A DNA stretch of 64,000 nucleotides from Lachnospiraceae bacterium UBA3732 (GTDB taxonomy: Bacteria; Bacillota; Clostridia; Lachnospirales; Lachnospiraceae), in the NCBI GenBank assembly GCA_002372545.1, contig DFHD01000083.1, positions 1 to 64,000 of the forward strand. Direction: 5' to 3'. Shown here piece after piece: positions 8,211 through 17,300 of this stretch (position 1 is its first letter; every line of letters starts with the position of its first letter). The notes beneath the pieces are model-generated. The model saw nothing but the letters and a program-made list of their open reading frames with translations. It had not been told where the DNA came from and ran no database searches. The translations under genes and the position numbers were made by a program.

Positions 8211-9230
8211 ATGCCGTTACCGTTATTATTTATAGGAATTGCTGCCACGACCGGCGGCTTAGGGATTGGCAAAGGTATCAAGGCTGGTATTGATGTCAGC
8301 AAAGCATCACGGATCAACAAGAGTGCAAACGAACTAGTTGAGGATTCAAGTAATTTCCTGAACATGCAGAGACAGGCATGTGATAATTCTCTCAGACAGT
8401 TAGGAGAAGAAAAACTGTTCATCCTGAACAGCACCATGTCTGATTTCTTGAAGAGCTTTACGAAGATTAAGAATGTGGATTTCAGGGACTCTGTTGGACT
8501 TGACAAACTGAAAGAAATGCAGATAGACAAGAAGGATTTTGAGGAACTGAAAGAGCTTGTTACATTTGCTGGATCAGTTGCAGGTGGAACGGTTGCCGGT
8601 ACAGCGGGAGGAGCCTTGGTTGCCTTTGGCGCGTATGGTGCGGCTCAGGCATTGGCATGTGCTTCTACAGGAACCGCCATTGCGTCGCTTAGTGGAGCAG
8701 CGGCCACGAACGCTACTTTGGCATTCTTTGGTGGCGGCTCACTCGCAACGGGAGGCCTTGGAGTGGCTGGCGGGACAATGGTACTCGGAGGGCTTGTGGC
8801 AGGTCCTGCGCTTATGGTTGTTGGTCTGGTAGCAGGAGCTGCAGCCAAGAAGAATCTGGATAAGGCTTATACAAACAGAGCAGAGGCGATCCAGATTGCA
8901 GAACAGCTGGATACCATGTCCAAACAATGTGAGGCCATCCGTCGAAGAACATATATGTTCTACAATCTCTTGGCCAGACTGGATGCCTATTTTGTACCGT
9001 TGATCTATAAGATGGAGGACATCCTGAAAAATGAAGGCGATGATTACAAAGCCTACAGTGCGGAGTCGAAGAAAACGATTGCTTCTTGTGCCGGTATTGC
9101 TGTGTCAATCAAGGGAGTGCTGGATACACCTATGTTAACGGATGATGGACTGCTGACGGATGAATCAGCAACAGTTGTAGAAAGTACCCAGCAGAAGATC
9201 AATTCTTTAGAAGATAAACAGAACGCATAA
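8211..9230 (+). CDS. Glycine-zipper membrane protein of unknown function
   Basis: 339 residues, 15 bases after the TerB-like gene and preceded by AGGAGG. The N-terminal stretch PLPLLFIGIAATTGGLGIG is a short hydrophobic segment. Residues about 120-225 are almost entirely Gly, Ala, Val and Ser with GxxxG spacing (TVAGTAGGALVAFGAYGAA, later GGLVAGPALMVVGLVAGAA), a pattern seen in pore-forming or oligomerising membrane helices. The flanks are charged and helical, with heptad-like spacing. No catalytic motif. In a module with a protease and a TerB-like protein, a membrane effector released or gated by cleavage is a plausible but untested role. It could instead be a simple membrane scaffold. Confidence 0.55.
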   Translation: MPLPLLFIGIAATTGGLGIGKGIKAGIDVSKASRINKSANELVEDSSNFLNMQRQACDNSLRQLGEEKLFILNSTMSDFLKSFTKIKNVDFRDSVGLDKLKEMQIDKKDFEELKELVTFAGSVAGGTVAGTAGGALVAFGAYGAAQALACASTGTAIASLSGAAATNATLAFFGGGSLATGGLGVAGGTMVLGGLVAGPALMVVGLVAGAAAKKNLDKAYTNRAEAIQIAEQLDTMSKQCEAIRRRTYMFYNLLARLDAYFVPLIYKMEDILKNEGDDYKAYSAESKKTIASCAGIAVSIKGVLDTPMLTDDGLLTDESATVVESTQQKINSLEDKQNA

Positions 9231-9299
9231 GCGGGATACCTGATAGCATAGTTCCAAGATACTCAGCGGGGGGTAAGAGATCAGAACAGGGGGATTATT

Positions 9300-9842
9300 A
9301 TGAAAAAGAAAATCTTTGACGAAATTCCAAGAATCGAAAATGAAAAATATCTGATCCGGCAGCTTCTGCCCAGAGATGCGGAAATGCTGGATAAACTGAG
9401 AAATGATGAAGAGGTGTATACTTATCTGCCGACCTTTCTTTATGAAAGGGAGGATATGGACACAGATGAATTGATCGAGGGAATGTATGCAGAGCTTTTT
9501 CCGGAGATGGAATCGGTTTTTCTCGGCGTTTTTATGAAGCCTGATTTTCAGTTTGTCGGGATCGTGGAGTTCTACGGCTACAGGGGAGATGTAAAAAAGA
9601 TCAGCGTCGGTTGCCGTTTTCTAAAGGAATACTGGGGAAAGGGAATCGCTACGGATGTGCTGGGGCTTGTCATCAAATACCTGAACCGGGAAACGGAAAC
9701 GGAGATCATTACGGCCAGCACAATGACCGAGAATAAGGCTTCGGCCAGAGTGCTGGAAAAGAACGGTTTTATCCGTACCACAACGGACGAAGAGGACTGG
9801 GGCTTCAGTGTTCCGACTATGGCGGATAAATGGTTTTTGTAG
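9300..9842 (+). CDS. GNAT-family N-acetyltransferase
   Basis: 180 residues, ATG preceded by AGGGGG. The pattern fits RimJ/RimL-type GNAT enzymes: an N-terminal LIRQLLPRDAEMLDKLRND, a VGCRFLKEYWGKGIATDVL segment that forms the acetyl-CoA pyrophosphate loop (Q/RxxGxG/A variant), and ASARVLEKNGFI near the end. These enzymes transfer acetyl from acetyl-CoA to protein N-termini, small amines or antibiotics; the substrate here cannot be read. It stands alone between the defence-type operon and the pilus cluster and its base composition is like the downstream genome, so it may mark the end of the island. Confidence 0.8.
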   Translation: MKKKIFDEIPRIENEKYLIRQLLPRDAEMLDKLRNDEEVYTYLPTFLYEREDMDTDELIEGMYAELFPEMESVFLGVFMKPDFQFVGIVEFYGYRGDVKKISVGCRFLKEYWGKGIATDVLGLVIKYLNRETETEIITASTMTENKASARVLEKNGFIRTTTDEEDWGFSVPTMADKWFL

Positions 9843-9947
9843 ATTGAATGTTTTTGAAGGATTTTGAAGCATCTATATGAATGTGACAGTTTGAAACATC
9901 CGCACAAAAACTGTTGTTTTTCGGTGTTTTTTGTTGAATATCAGGTA

Positions 9948-9976
9948 TTGACTCGTTTTTCTATGTATGATAAATT
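9948..9976 (+). promoter_or_regulatory. Candidate sigma-A promoter
   Basis: TTGACT (9948-9953), 17-base spacer, TAAATT (9971-9976). It lies about 200 bases upstream of the pilus cluster. Confidence 0.45.
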
Positions 9977-10039
9977 TTTATTTGTATAAGACTGTTTATA
10001 TAATGCCATTTATATAAACCGTTTGGATATATTTTTTAT

Positions 10040-10087
10040 TTGACAAGGTGCCGTACATTTTGACAAGATGCCATACTATGTGATAAT
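10040..10087 (+). promoter_or_regulatory. Tandem TTGACA repeat with promoter
   Basis: Two consecutive 20-base units share the pattern TTGACAAGrTGCCrTAC, at 10040-10059 and 10060-10079. The second TTGACA is 16 bases from GATAAT (10082-10087), a good promoter. The duplicated unit could be an operator for a regulator of pilus expression. Confidence 0.5.
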
Positions 10088-10181
10088 CCGTAGCATTTTC
10101 CGAAGGAATATGGGTACGTTTTTTTTGCATTTTGATCTGCATCTGCTGACCAGTTACGCTTTATTTTGATAAGGAAACAGC

Positions 10182-11036
10182 ATGGAACCGACAGGAAATG
10201 AGATGAATATTACGGATGGTACGGTGACTGAGCATAAATCCAGTTCGAAAGAAGCTGACCGCTCTGATGCCCGGCTGACAGAGGTGGCGCCGGAGGTTGT
10301 TACAAAGGTTGAGACTGAAGCTGCTACAGAAGCGGCTCCAGAGGCAGCAGCGGAGATTGCTATAAATGCAGAGACTGAAGCTGCCACAGAAGCTGTGCAA
10401 GAGGCTGCAGCGAAGGCAGCGACTGGTGAAATAGAAGAGGAGAAAGCTGCCGGAAAGAAGGATTCCGGAGTAAGGCCGGAGCAAAAGAAGGAGCCGAGGG
10501 ACGAGCCGAAGCAAAAGAAAGAGCCGGCGGGCAAGCCGAAGCGAAAGAAAAAATCGGCAGGCAGGCTGGCGGCGGAGTTTTTCATTAAGCTCGGCGTAAC
10601 GGCGCTTCTCATCTGGGCGCTTCTGACCTTTGTGGTCGGCATCTATGTGGTACATTCGAATACCGGATATCCCATGGTGAAGGACGGGGACCTGTGCATT
10701 ATCTATCGCCTCGGCGAAATTTATAACGGCGATGAGGTGGCCTATCGGATGGATGGCAAGATCCGCTTTGCCAGAGTCGTGGCCATGCCCGGCGATGTGG
10801 TAGATATTTCAGAAGAATCGATGACCATCAACGGATACGGCGTCTTTGAAGATACCGTCTATCCCACAACCGGCGAGGGAGCTCTGATCCAGTTTCCATA
10901 CACCGTGCCGGAGGGAACGTTCTTCGTTCTCAATGACTACAGATCAGATGTGACTGACAGCCGTACCTACGGCGCCATCCCCAAAACGAAAGTGAAGGGG
11001 AAAGTGGTGTTCATGATGCGGCGGAGAGGTTTCTGA
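10182..11036 (+). CDS. Signal peptidase-like pilus assembly factor (SipA type)
   Basis: 284 residues. The first 125 are low-complexity (Ala/Glu-rich, then Lys/Pro/Glu repeats) and cytoplasmic; one membrane helix (KLGVTALLIWALLTFVVG) follows, then an S26 signal peptidase domain. In active enzymes the serine box reads SMxPTLxxGD; here it reads TGYPMVKDGD, so Ser is replaced. The lysine box KRVIGLPGD reads ARVVAMPGD, so Lys is replaced by Ala. The rest of the fold (FFVLNDYRSDVTDSRTYG, the NxxxSxDSR box) is kept. This matches streptococcal SipA, a catalytically dead signal-peptidase homologue needed for pilin polymerisation. As first gene of a pilin-sortase cluster it is most likely a pilus chaperone, not a protease. 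Confidence 0.8.
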   Translation: MEPTGNEMNITDGTVTEHKSSSKEADRSDARLTEVAPEVVTKVETEAATEAAPEAAAEIAINAETEAATEAVQEAAAKAATGEIEEEKAAGKKDSGVRPEQKKEPRDEPKQKKEPAGKPKRKKKSAGRLAAEFFIKLGVTALLIWALLTFVVGIYVVHSNTGYPMVKDGDLCIIYRLGEIYNGDEVAYRMDGKIRFARVVAMPGDVVDISEESMTINGYGVFEDTVYPTTGEGALIQFPYTVPEGTFFVLNDYRSDVTDSRTYGAIPKTKVKGKVVFMMRRRGF

Positions 11037-11164
11037 TAGAGTAATCCGTAGACAAGCTGTTCAGTATGAATAAACAGTAATGCAACTCGGGACTCAGTTA
11101 GGTATCCCATAGACCCAGTATATGTAACTCGTAGGAATTTTTATATCTCGCGGAGGAAATTGAG

Positions 11165-12490
11165 ATGGAAAAGAAAAGAAGAATGAAGAGGAGAGGGATT
11201 GCCACCCTCCTCGCTACCGCGCTTTTGGTAGCACTGATGTCAATACCGGCGTCAGCGGCAACTACCTACACAGCGGTTGAAGGAACAAGCTGCAACTTCA
11301 ACAAGTATCTCATCATGGATGAGGGTGATACTGTACCGAATGCAACCTTCAGCTTTACCGTTGCTCCGGGAACGGCAGTTTCTGCCGATACCAGTGATAA
11401 TACGGTTATGCAGGTGCTTCCCGGTGTGGGAACCCCGACGATCGCTGACGTGACATTTGCCCCGGCAGATGCAACGACTTCCGTAATGAATGCAGCGGAC
11501 ATTAATGCGCTGACGGACATTGATGTTAAACGTACAGAGTCAAACAGGACGGGTACTGCCGGAACGGATACTGTTCAGCTGGATGCAGGCGAAAAGTATG
11601 CGAAAAAGCAGGTAACAGTTAGTTTTACCGGTATCACTTTTGACGAACCGGGTATTTACCGTTACATCATCACAGAAACAGCGAGTGCGGCTCATGCTGC
11701 GGCAGGTATCCTTCATGATACAGATACCGACCGTGTTCTGGATGTTTATGTAACAGATGATGGAAACGGTGTGCTTGTAGTTTCCGCTTATGTACTGCAT
11801 ACGGAAGTGAGTGATCCTGTGATTGGTACAAACATGGGTTCCGCCGACGTTCAAAACGCAGCTGCTGCTCTGGCTGACAAGACTGACGGATTTACCAATG
11901 AGTATACCTCTAAAGACCTTGTCTTCAAGAAGGAAGTAACCGGTAATCAGGCTTCCAGAGATAAGTGGTTTGAGTTTACTGTAAAACTGTCGGATGTTAA
12001 CGATGATGATGTGTTCACTGTTTCTATTGCGGATGATAATGATCCCAATACCACTGATGGTAATGCTGATAGAACAACTGGGACAACATCAGCGACAAGA
12101 GCTTCAAATCAGAATAAGACAAATCCGGAAACTGTAACAGGTGCTCAGTTGAAAACCCAAGATGGAGTGAAATTCTATCTGCAGCATGGACAGAGCATAG
12201 CTATTCGTGGTATTCCGCTGGATGCTACTTATACGGTTACAGAGGATGCTGAGGATTATAAGTCTACTGCTAAAGTTGTAACGGATTATACTGACGCTAC
12301 GACCGGTGTGATCGGAATAGTTGCAGGAGATAACAAAGCTGTAAAGACTTCTTATCAAAATACCCGTGACGGTATCATCCCCACAGGTATCCTTCTTTCC
12401 GCAACTCCCTGGATCATTCTGGGTCTTGTAGTGATTGCAGGTATCGTATTCTTTGCAATCCGCTCCAGAAAGAAGTACGAAGAAGAATAA
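11165..12490 (+). CDS. Major pilin, FctA/Spy0128-like
   Basis: 441 residues, ATG after GGAGGAAATTGAG. A signal peptide (basic MEKKRRMKRRG, hydrophobic core, cut near PASAATT) is followed by two Spy0128/FctA-type beta domains, about 35-245 and 255-400; the second has the typical FKKEVTGNQASRDKWFEFTV opening and a TYTVTEDAEDYKS strand. Such domains carry Lys-Asn isopeptide bonds. The C-terminus is a cell-wall sorting signal: IIPTGI, a hydrophobic helix and a RSRKK tail. The IPTG-type motif replaces canonical LPXTG and suits the class B sortase encoded next. It should form the pilus shaft. Confidence 0.85.
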   Translation: MEKKRRMKRRGIATLLATALLVALMSIPASAATTYTAVEGTSCNFNKYLIMDEGDTVPNATFSFTVAPGTAVSADTSDNTVMQVLPGVGTPTIADVTFAPADATTSVMNAADINALTDIDVKRTESNRTGTAGTDTVQLDAGEKYAKKQVTVSFTGITFDEPGIYRYIITETASAAHAAAGILHDTDTDRVLDVYVTDDGNGVLVVSAYVLHTEVSDPVIGTNMGSADVQNAAAALADKTDGFTNEYTSKDLVFKKEVTGNQASRDKWFEFTVKLSDVNDDDVFTVSIADDNDPNTTDGNADRTTGTTSATRASNQNKTNPETVTGAQLKTQDGVKFYLQHGQSIAIRGIPLDATYTVTEDAEDYKSTAKVVTDYTDATTGVIGIVAGDNKAVKTSYQNTRDGIIPTGILLSATPWIILGLVVIAGIVFFAIRSRKKYEEE

Positions 12491-12519
12491 AACTAACGGC
12501 GGAGATTTGAGGACTTGAG

Positions 12520-13230
12520 ATGAACATGAGAAAGTTTTGGATTAAGATGAATATCCTTTACGAGAAGCTCATGCTCCTGGCCTTCATTCTTGCCATGCTC
12601 ATTGTGGTCTATGGGCTGTATGACAGCTGGTACGTGTTTCATTCGGCGAACGATAAAAGCGTGCTGCGATACAAGCCCAAGGAGGGGGAACCGATTCCGG
12701 ATGATATTCCTATCACCGACGAGATGGTCGCCTGGATCACAATGGATGATACAAATATCGACTACCCTGTTATGCAGGGGGAAGACAATTACAGGTTTTT
12801 GAACGTGAATCCCTATGGGGAGTATTCCCTGTCCGGAAGTATCTTCCTGGACAGCCGGAACAGTGCGGATTTTTCGGATGCTTATTCCATTCTGTACGGA
12901 CATCATATGGAATACGGCGTGATGTTCGGTGCGCTGGATGAGTATCTGGATAAGAATTACCTTTTGTCACATAGTGACGGCACGCTCCTCGTGGGACGGG
13001 ATCACGTGAAGAGCCATCGGGTAAAGGCATTTGCTTCCGTGAAGGTGAATATCTTCGATAAAAACGAGATATTCGACCCGGAGATCGAAAATCTGGATGT
13101 TTTTATCCGAAAGAATGCGAAGGTGTACGATGACACGGTACCGAAGTCGGATCGGGTGCTTGCACTTTCCACATGTACAGAGCCGGTATCACAGAATCGG
13201 TTATTGGTATTCTGTTATATCTATGACTGA
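12520..13230 (+). CDS. Class B sortase, pilin polymerase
   Basis: 236 residues with one N-terminal membrane helix (LMLLAFILAMLIVVYGLYDSW) and an extracellular sortase domain. The catalytic triad is visible: His in YGHHMEYG (residue 128 or 129), Cys219 in LALSTCTEP and Arg227 in SQNRLLV. The overall pattern (WITMDDTNIDYPVMQGEDN, GSIFLDSRNS) is that of class B sortases, which in FCT-type pilus loci polymerise pilins rather than handle haem proteins. It lies 29 bases after the major pilin gene and should join pilins at their shared IIPTG motif through a lysine of the next subunit. Confidence 0.9.
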   Translation: MNMRKFWIKMNILYEKLMLLAFILAMLIVVYGLYDSWYVFHSANDKSVLRYKPKEGEPIPDDIPITDEMVAWITMDDTNIDYPVMQGEDNYRFLNVNPYGEYSLSGSIFLDSRNSADFSDAYSILYGHHMEYGVMFGALDEYLDKNYLLSHSDGTLLVGRDHVKSHRVKAFASVKVNIFDKNEIFDPEIENLDVFIRKNAKVYDDTVPKSDRVLALSTCTEPVSQNRLLVFCYIYD

Positions 13231-13253
13231 TTTTGAAATACTCGGTTAACTGA

Positions 13254-14060
13254 ATGGTTGACATAAACCAACCAAATATGACGAATGATGAACGTAACCC
13301 TTATACGTTCATGGTGATTGACATGATATATAAACTGAAAAGCTATATATCAAAACTAAATTCCGCGAGATTTATTACCACAGTCCGCATGGCCGTTCTG
13401 GCCATGCTGACCTGTGGTTTTTGTTGTCTTTTTGCGGGAAAATCAAAGGTGTTTGCGGCTTCATCTTATAAGCCGCTTGAGGTTGAGATTGCTTTTGAAT
13501 GTCTGGAAAACGTCAATCTTCTGGACGGACAGTACCGCATTAGAATTCGTGCGGAGGAAGAGGGGAGTCCGCTCCCGAATGTTGACCATGTTGAGGTTGT
13601 TGAAGGAAGAGGAAGCTTTTTTGTGACGGTAACGGAGCCGGGAAACTACTCATATCTTGTTTGGCAGGATAAGGGAAAATCGGGCGATGTGATCTATGAT
13701 GAAGCAATCTATGAGATTCATCTCTTCGTTTTGGATATTGAGGAGAGTTCCGAAGGAAAAGAAGGTTCCGGAACCGGGCAGCTTATCTGCAGTATGTCCG
13801 TGAACTACGCCGGAACGGATGAGAAACCGAAGGAAATTGCGTTTCTCAATAAGGCTGCGCACATTGAAGATGATCCGGTCATTACACCGGAAGACGGTAA
13901 GAAAACAGATAAAAACAAGACTTCCAAGACAGGCGATGAAACGAACCTGTGGCTTTATATCGGTCTATTGATTGGTTCGGCAGTGATCATCCTTGGAATC
14001 ATTCTTTGGAAGGTTTTGGGTGCGAAGAGGGATGATGACCCGGAGGAGCAGAAGGAGTAG
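13254..14060 (+). CDS. Minor pilin, FctB-like (base or anchor subunit)
   Basis: Up to 268 residues. The listed ATG lies inside a TGGTTGACATAA motif and has no ribosome site, so translation may begin further down, for example at ATG 13323 (MIYKLKSYISK) or 13389. A signal peptide (TTVRMAVLAMLTCGFCCLF, cut near VFAASS) precedes one beta domain of about 120 residues, of FctB/DUF7601-like type, with the strand ending YSYLVWQDKG and YDEAIYEIHLFV. The tail is SKTGDETNLWLYIGLLIG plus a helix and a basic end: a sorting signal with SKTGD in place of LPXTG, probably recognised by a housekeeping or different sortase. This fits the wall-anchoring base pilin. Confidence 0.75.
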   Translation: MVDINQPNMTNDERNPYTFMVIDMIYKLKSYISKLNSARFITTVRMAVLAMLTCGFCCLFAGKSKVFAASSYKPLEVEIAFECLENVNLLDGQYRIRIRAEEEGSPLPNVDHVEVVEGRGSFFVTVTEPGNYSYLVWQDKGKSGDVIYDEAIYEIHLFVLDIEESSEGKEGSGTGQLICSMSVNYAGTDEKPKEIAFLNKAAHIEDDPVITPEDGKKTDKNKTSKTGDETNLWLYIGLLIGSAVIILGIILWKVLGAKRDDDPEEQKE

Positions 14061-14381
14061 GATTTATAGATTCTGCAAAGTCACTGGTTGACATAACTGT
14101 TTTGCAGTTTGGTTGACACATGCTTGTTTAGTTTACATAACTTGAATAGAGCATATTACTATAATGTGTATCATGGAATATCAAGTGATACAGAAAATGC
14201 ATGCAGGCATTTTCCGATAGATCGACAGTGAAATTTACTGATGGATATAATGCAAGTCGATATACGGGAAAATGATTGGATGTAACGGATTGGTTGACAT
14301 AAATCAATTCCAACGTCATTTGATAGAGGGATTCTTTCATAATACGATAATTCGGCTAAAGTCCGGGAAAGGAGGTAAGCC
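14061..14381 (+). other. Intergenic region with repeated TGGTTGACATAA motifs
   Basis: No gene seen. TGGTTGACATAA occurs at 14085-14096 and 14291-14302, with a near copy TGGTTGACACA at 14110-14120; another exact copy is at 13255-13266 before the minor pilin. It looks like an operator or promoter set for the tip adhesin. GGAGG at 14371-14375 is the adhesin ribosome site. Confidence 0.5.
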
Positions 14382-17300
14382 ATGAAGCGTTCTTCAGAGA
14401 AAAACAGCGAAAAACTGAATAAAAGAAAACGCGTGATCAGTGCAATTATGGTCTTCTTCATGCTGCTTGTTTCCTTTACACCGGCGGGATACAGCATTTT
14501 TGCGGATGAATCAACCATCTCGCAGATTGCACCGACGGAAGCGGAAAACCGTACGAATACGGTTTCCGATGAATCCGGTCTGGATACCTCTGTTCCGGGC
14601 GATGCTGTTACAAACGAAGCAAGCCTTGAGCATCTGACCCTTGAATTAACGCAGGAGGAAAGTGACGAAGAGGGAACCCTGCATAGCCGCGTGGTTTCCG
14701 AGAAAGAGACTTTGGAAGCGCAGGAAGAGGTTGAAGAAACATCCATCGTTCTGGATGGTATGATGCCGAAGAACGCAACGGCTACGGCTGTGGATGTCAC
14801 CGCTGAGCGTGAGAAGATTGAAGCGGCTGATGCAGAGGCGGCCGCAAAGAAGAATGAATCTGAGAAGAACGCTGTCAGTGATGCTTCATCCGAAGTGGAA
14901 CAGAGTATTACAGGGAACTCAACATCTGAGCAGAATCGGAATGCTGCAGATGATACGGCTGTTACGAATCAGTCTTCAGAGACCGTCGACCGTTCGAAGA
15001 ATCAAACAAATAGCACAGAATCCGGTGAATCTAATAACCGGAGTGATTCGGATGCACCAAGCCGGAATGATGATGCAAACAGCAATTCTCTCAAAGAGGA
15101 ATCAACGTCTCAGGCAAGTGCAACTGAAAATGTTTCATCAACGCAGATCGACTCTGCAGATGATGTGTCAGTGAATCCGGTTCAGGATACTGTCTACCAG
15201 TCTGCGGATGTTCAGCCGGTTGATGGTGCGGTTGAATATGCAAATGCATCCCAGGGCGATGCGGAGATGCAGGAATCTGACGGAACACGGAATGACAGCG
15301 CAGATGGTTCTGCCGGAAATGAGGCGGGACAAGATGGCTCAGCTGACAATACGAATAACGCTTCGGTATCCAATACATCTGAGGCAGGAAATAGTGTTGA
15401 TCAGTCCGGAAAAGCAGGACAGCAGGGTTCGACAGATCAGTCCGCATCTGCGGATCAGTCGACATCTACAAATCAGTCCGCGGTAGCAGATGAATCCGGT
15501 ACAGGCAATAATGGAAATAATTCTAACAATTCATCCACAAAGGATGCTTCCAATAACGGAAAGTCCCAGAAGGCAAACGAAGAGGATGATGAACGCGAAA
15601 TAATCAGTGTTCTTTCTGACGGTTTATCCATCCTTGCAGCTTATGACATCACAATTCTGGATGCCGGCGATGAAGAGTACCAGCCGAGTGAAAAACATCC
15701 GATCACGGTATCCATCCGTGATGCACGCATCAAAGAGGATTCCAAGTTATACCTGTGGCACATCAAAGATGATGGCGAAAAAGAAGAAATCAAAGAGTTT
15801 ACCGTGACTGACGGTGAGCTTCGTTTTGATGCGACCGGATTTAGTGTGTATGAGATTGTGGAAGCTTATAGTGGTTATGATGAGGGATTTGGTTGGAAGG
15901 AAGCTAATACTATTGATTTGATTAAGAAACATGGCGAGAGTGGTTTCTATGTAAGTAATAGTGATAAAAAATATCTTACAGGAGAAAAGACTTCCGGCGT
16001 TTCTGGGAATTCAGATAGAGATGGTTTGTTAACAACTGAAGTTGGTTCTGATTCTGTTCCAGTAGATGATATTGTTAAGTTTTATTTTGAATGGATACCT
16101 GATACTGAGAATTCATTTTATATTTACAAAATGGATGGTGATTCGAAGATATATTTGAAAATGACTTCTGTTAGTGGTAATAATAAACCAAGAGCAGGAA
16201 TAACATTTGCTAATGGAGAAAGTGATAGATCGGTATTTAATATTATAAATAAGTCGGGTAAACTGAAAGTATCATCTGTTTTAAGAGTTGGAAATGAAGA
16301 CATAACGTATTTTTGGAATAGAAACAATAAAACACCAGGATCTGGAGCTATTGTTGGATATTCTAGTGAAAACGACAGTAACACATACCTTTTATCACTT
16401 CATTACAATATAGAAATGCCGGAAAGTGATCCATACAATCTTGACGGAACAAAGCATGGTCTTATTAATGCATCTCTTTCCGGAACAACCGGATATGCAT
16501 TAATGGCTAAGAAAAAGGATGACAGCATGCTTCAATCCTGCGAACTGAAAATAAAAAAGGATACTGTTAACAAAACAGGCGATGTTTTTGTGGCAGAAAA
16601 TAAGGATATTACTGAGTGGACCTTCCATTCGACAACAAAGGATAATTATACATTATCTACCGTTGTGGACGGAAAAACTATGTATTTGCAGATGACCTCG
16701 AGTGGCCTCACAATAGCGGAAAGTGAACCAACAGAGTTTCAGGTCGTTGTAAAAGATGGAAAAATCAAGCTTTGTTCAGAGGGAAAGGCTGTTTCCTGCG
16801 ATTCTGCAAAAGGATTTAAACTCGAAAATGACGGAACAGCCGCGAAATTCTGGCTGAGTTTTTCTGTGCCTTCCATGCTTACGGAGGATGATTTTGTTAA
16901 CTATTCCGCAGTTAAAGTTGGTATTTCGGATGTTGATGACGGACAGCAGGTAATTGTATATACACGTGTTTGGGATGATGTAAACAAAACATATGAATTT
17001 TTTGCCATTGATCATGATGGTACACTGTATCCCTGCTATGAGCGTGGCGACAATATCATGTGGGTCGGAAATCAGTTTAATACCCTTTTATGGGATTTTA
17101 CGGAATATCATTATGATGATGGCTCACCGAACTATTACTATGAGCTGCAGAATACATATTCGGAAATGTTTTTAGCACCGCAGATTGGAGGTGGCCAGAC
17201 ACTGGCTGCAACGAAAAAAGGTATCAATCTGCCGGGCAGAAAAGAAGGGGAGTACTATTCTACGATTCTTGCATGGGATAAACCCTACTACAGCTACGCG

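Larger units (their letters stand above)
9843..10181 (+). other. AT-rich intergenic region before the pilus cluster
   Basis: No credible gene. It holds two promoter candidates and a 20-bp tandem direct repeat, listed separately, and probably drives the pilus operon. Confidence 0.5.

Noticed and set aside
1..9230. Prophage or integrative element
   Set aside because: No integrase, structural phage, relaxase or attachment repeats were seen.
10161..10655. - strand open frames opposite the signal-peptidase-like gene
   Set aside because: Shadows of the Ala/Glu- and Lys-rich repeats on the + strand.
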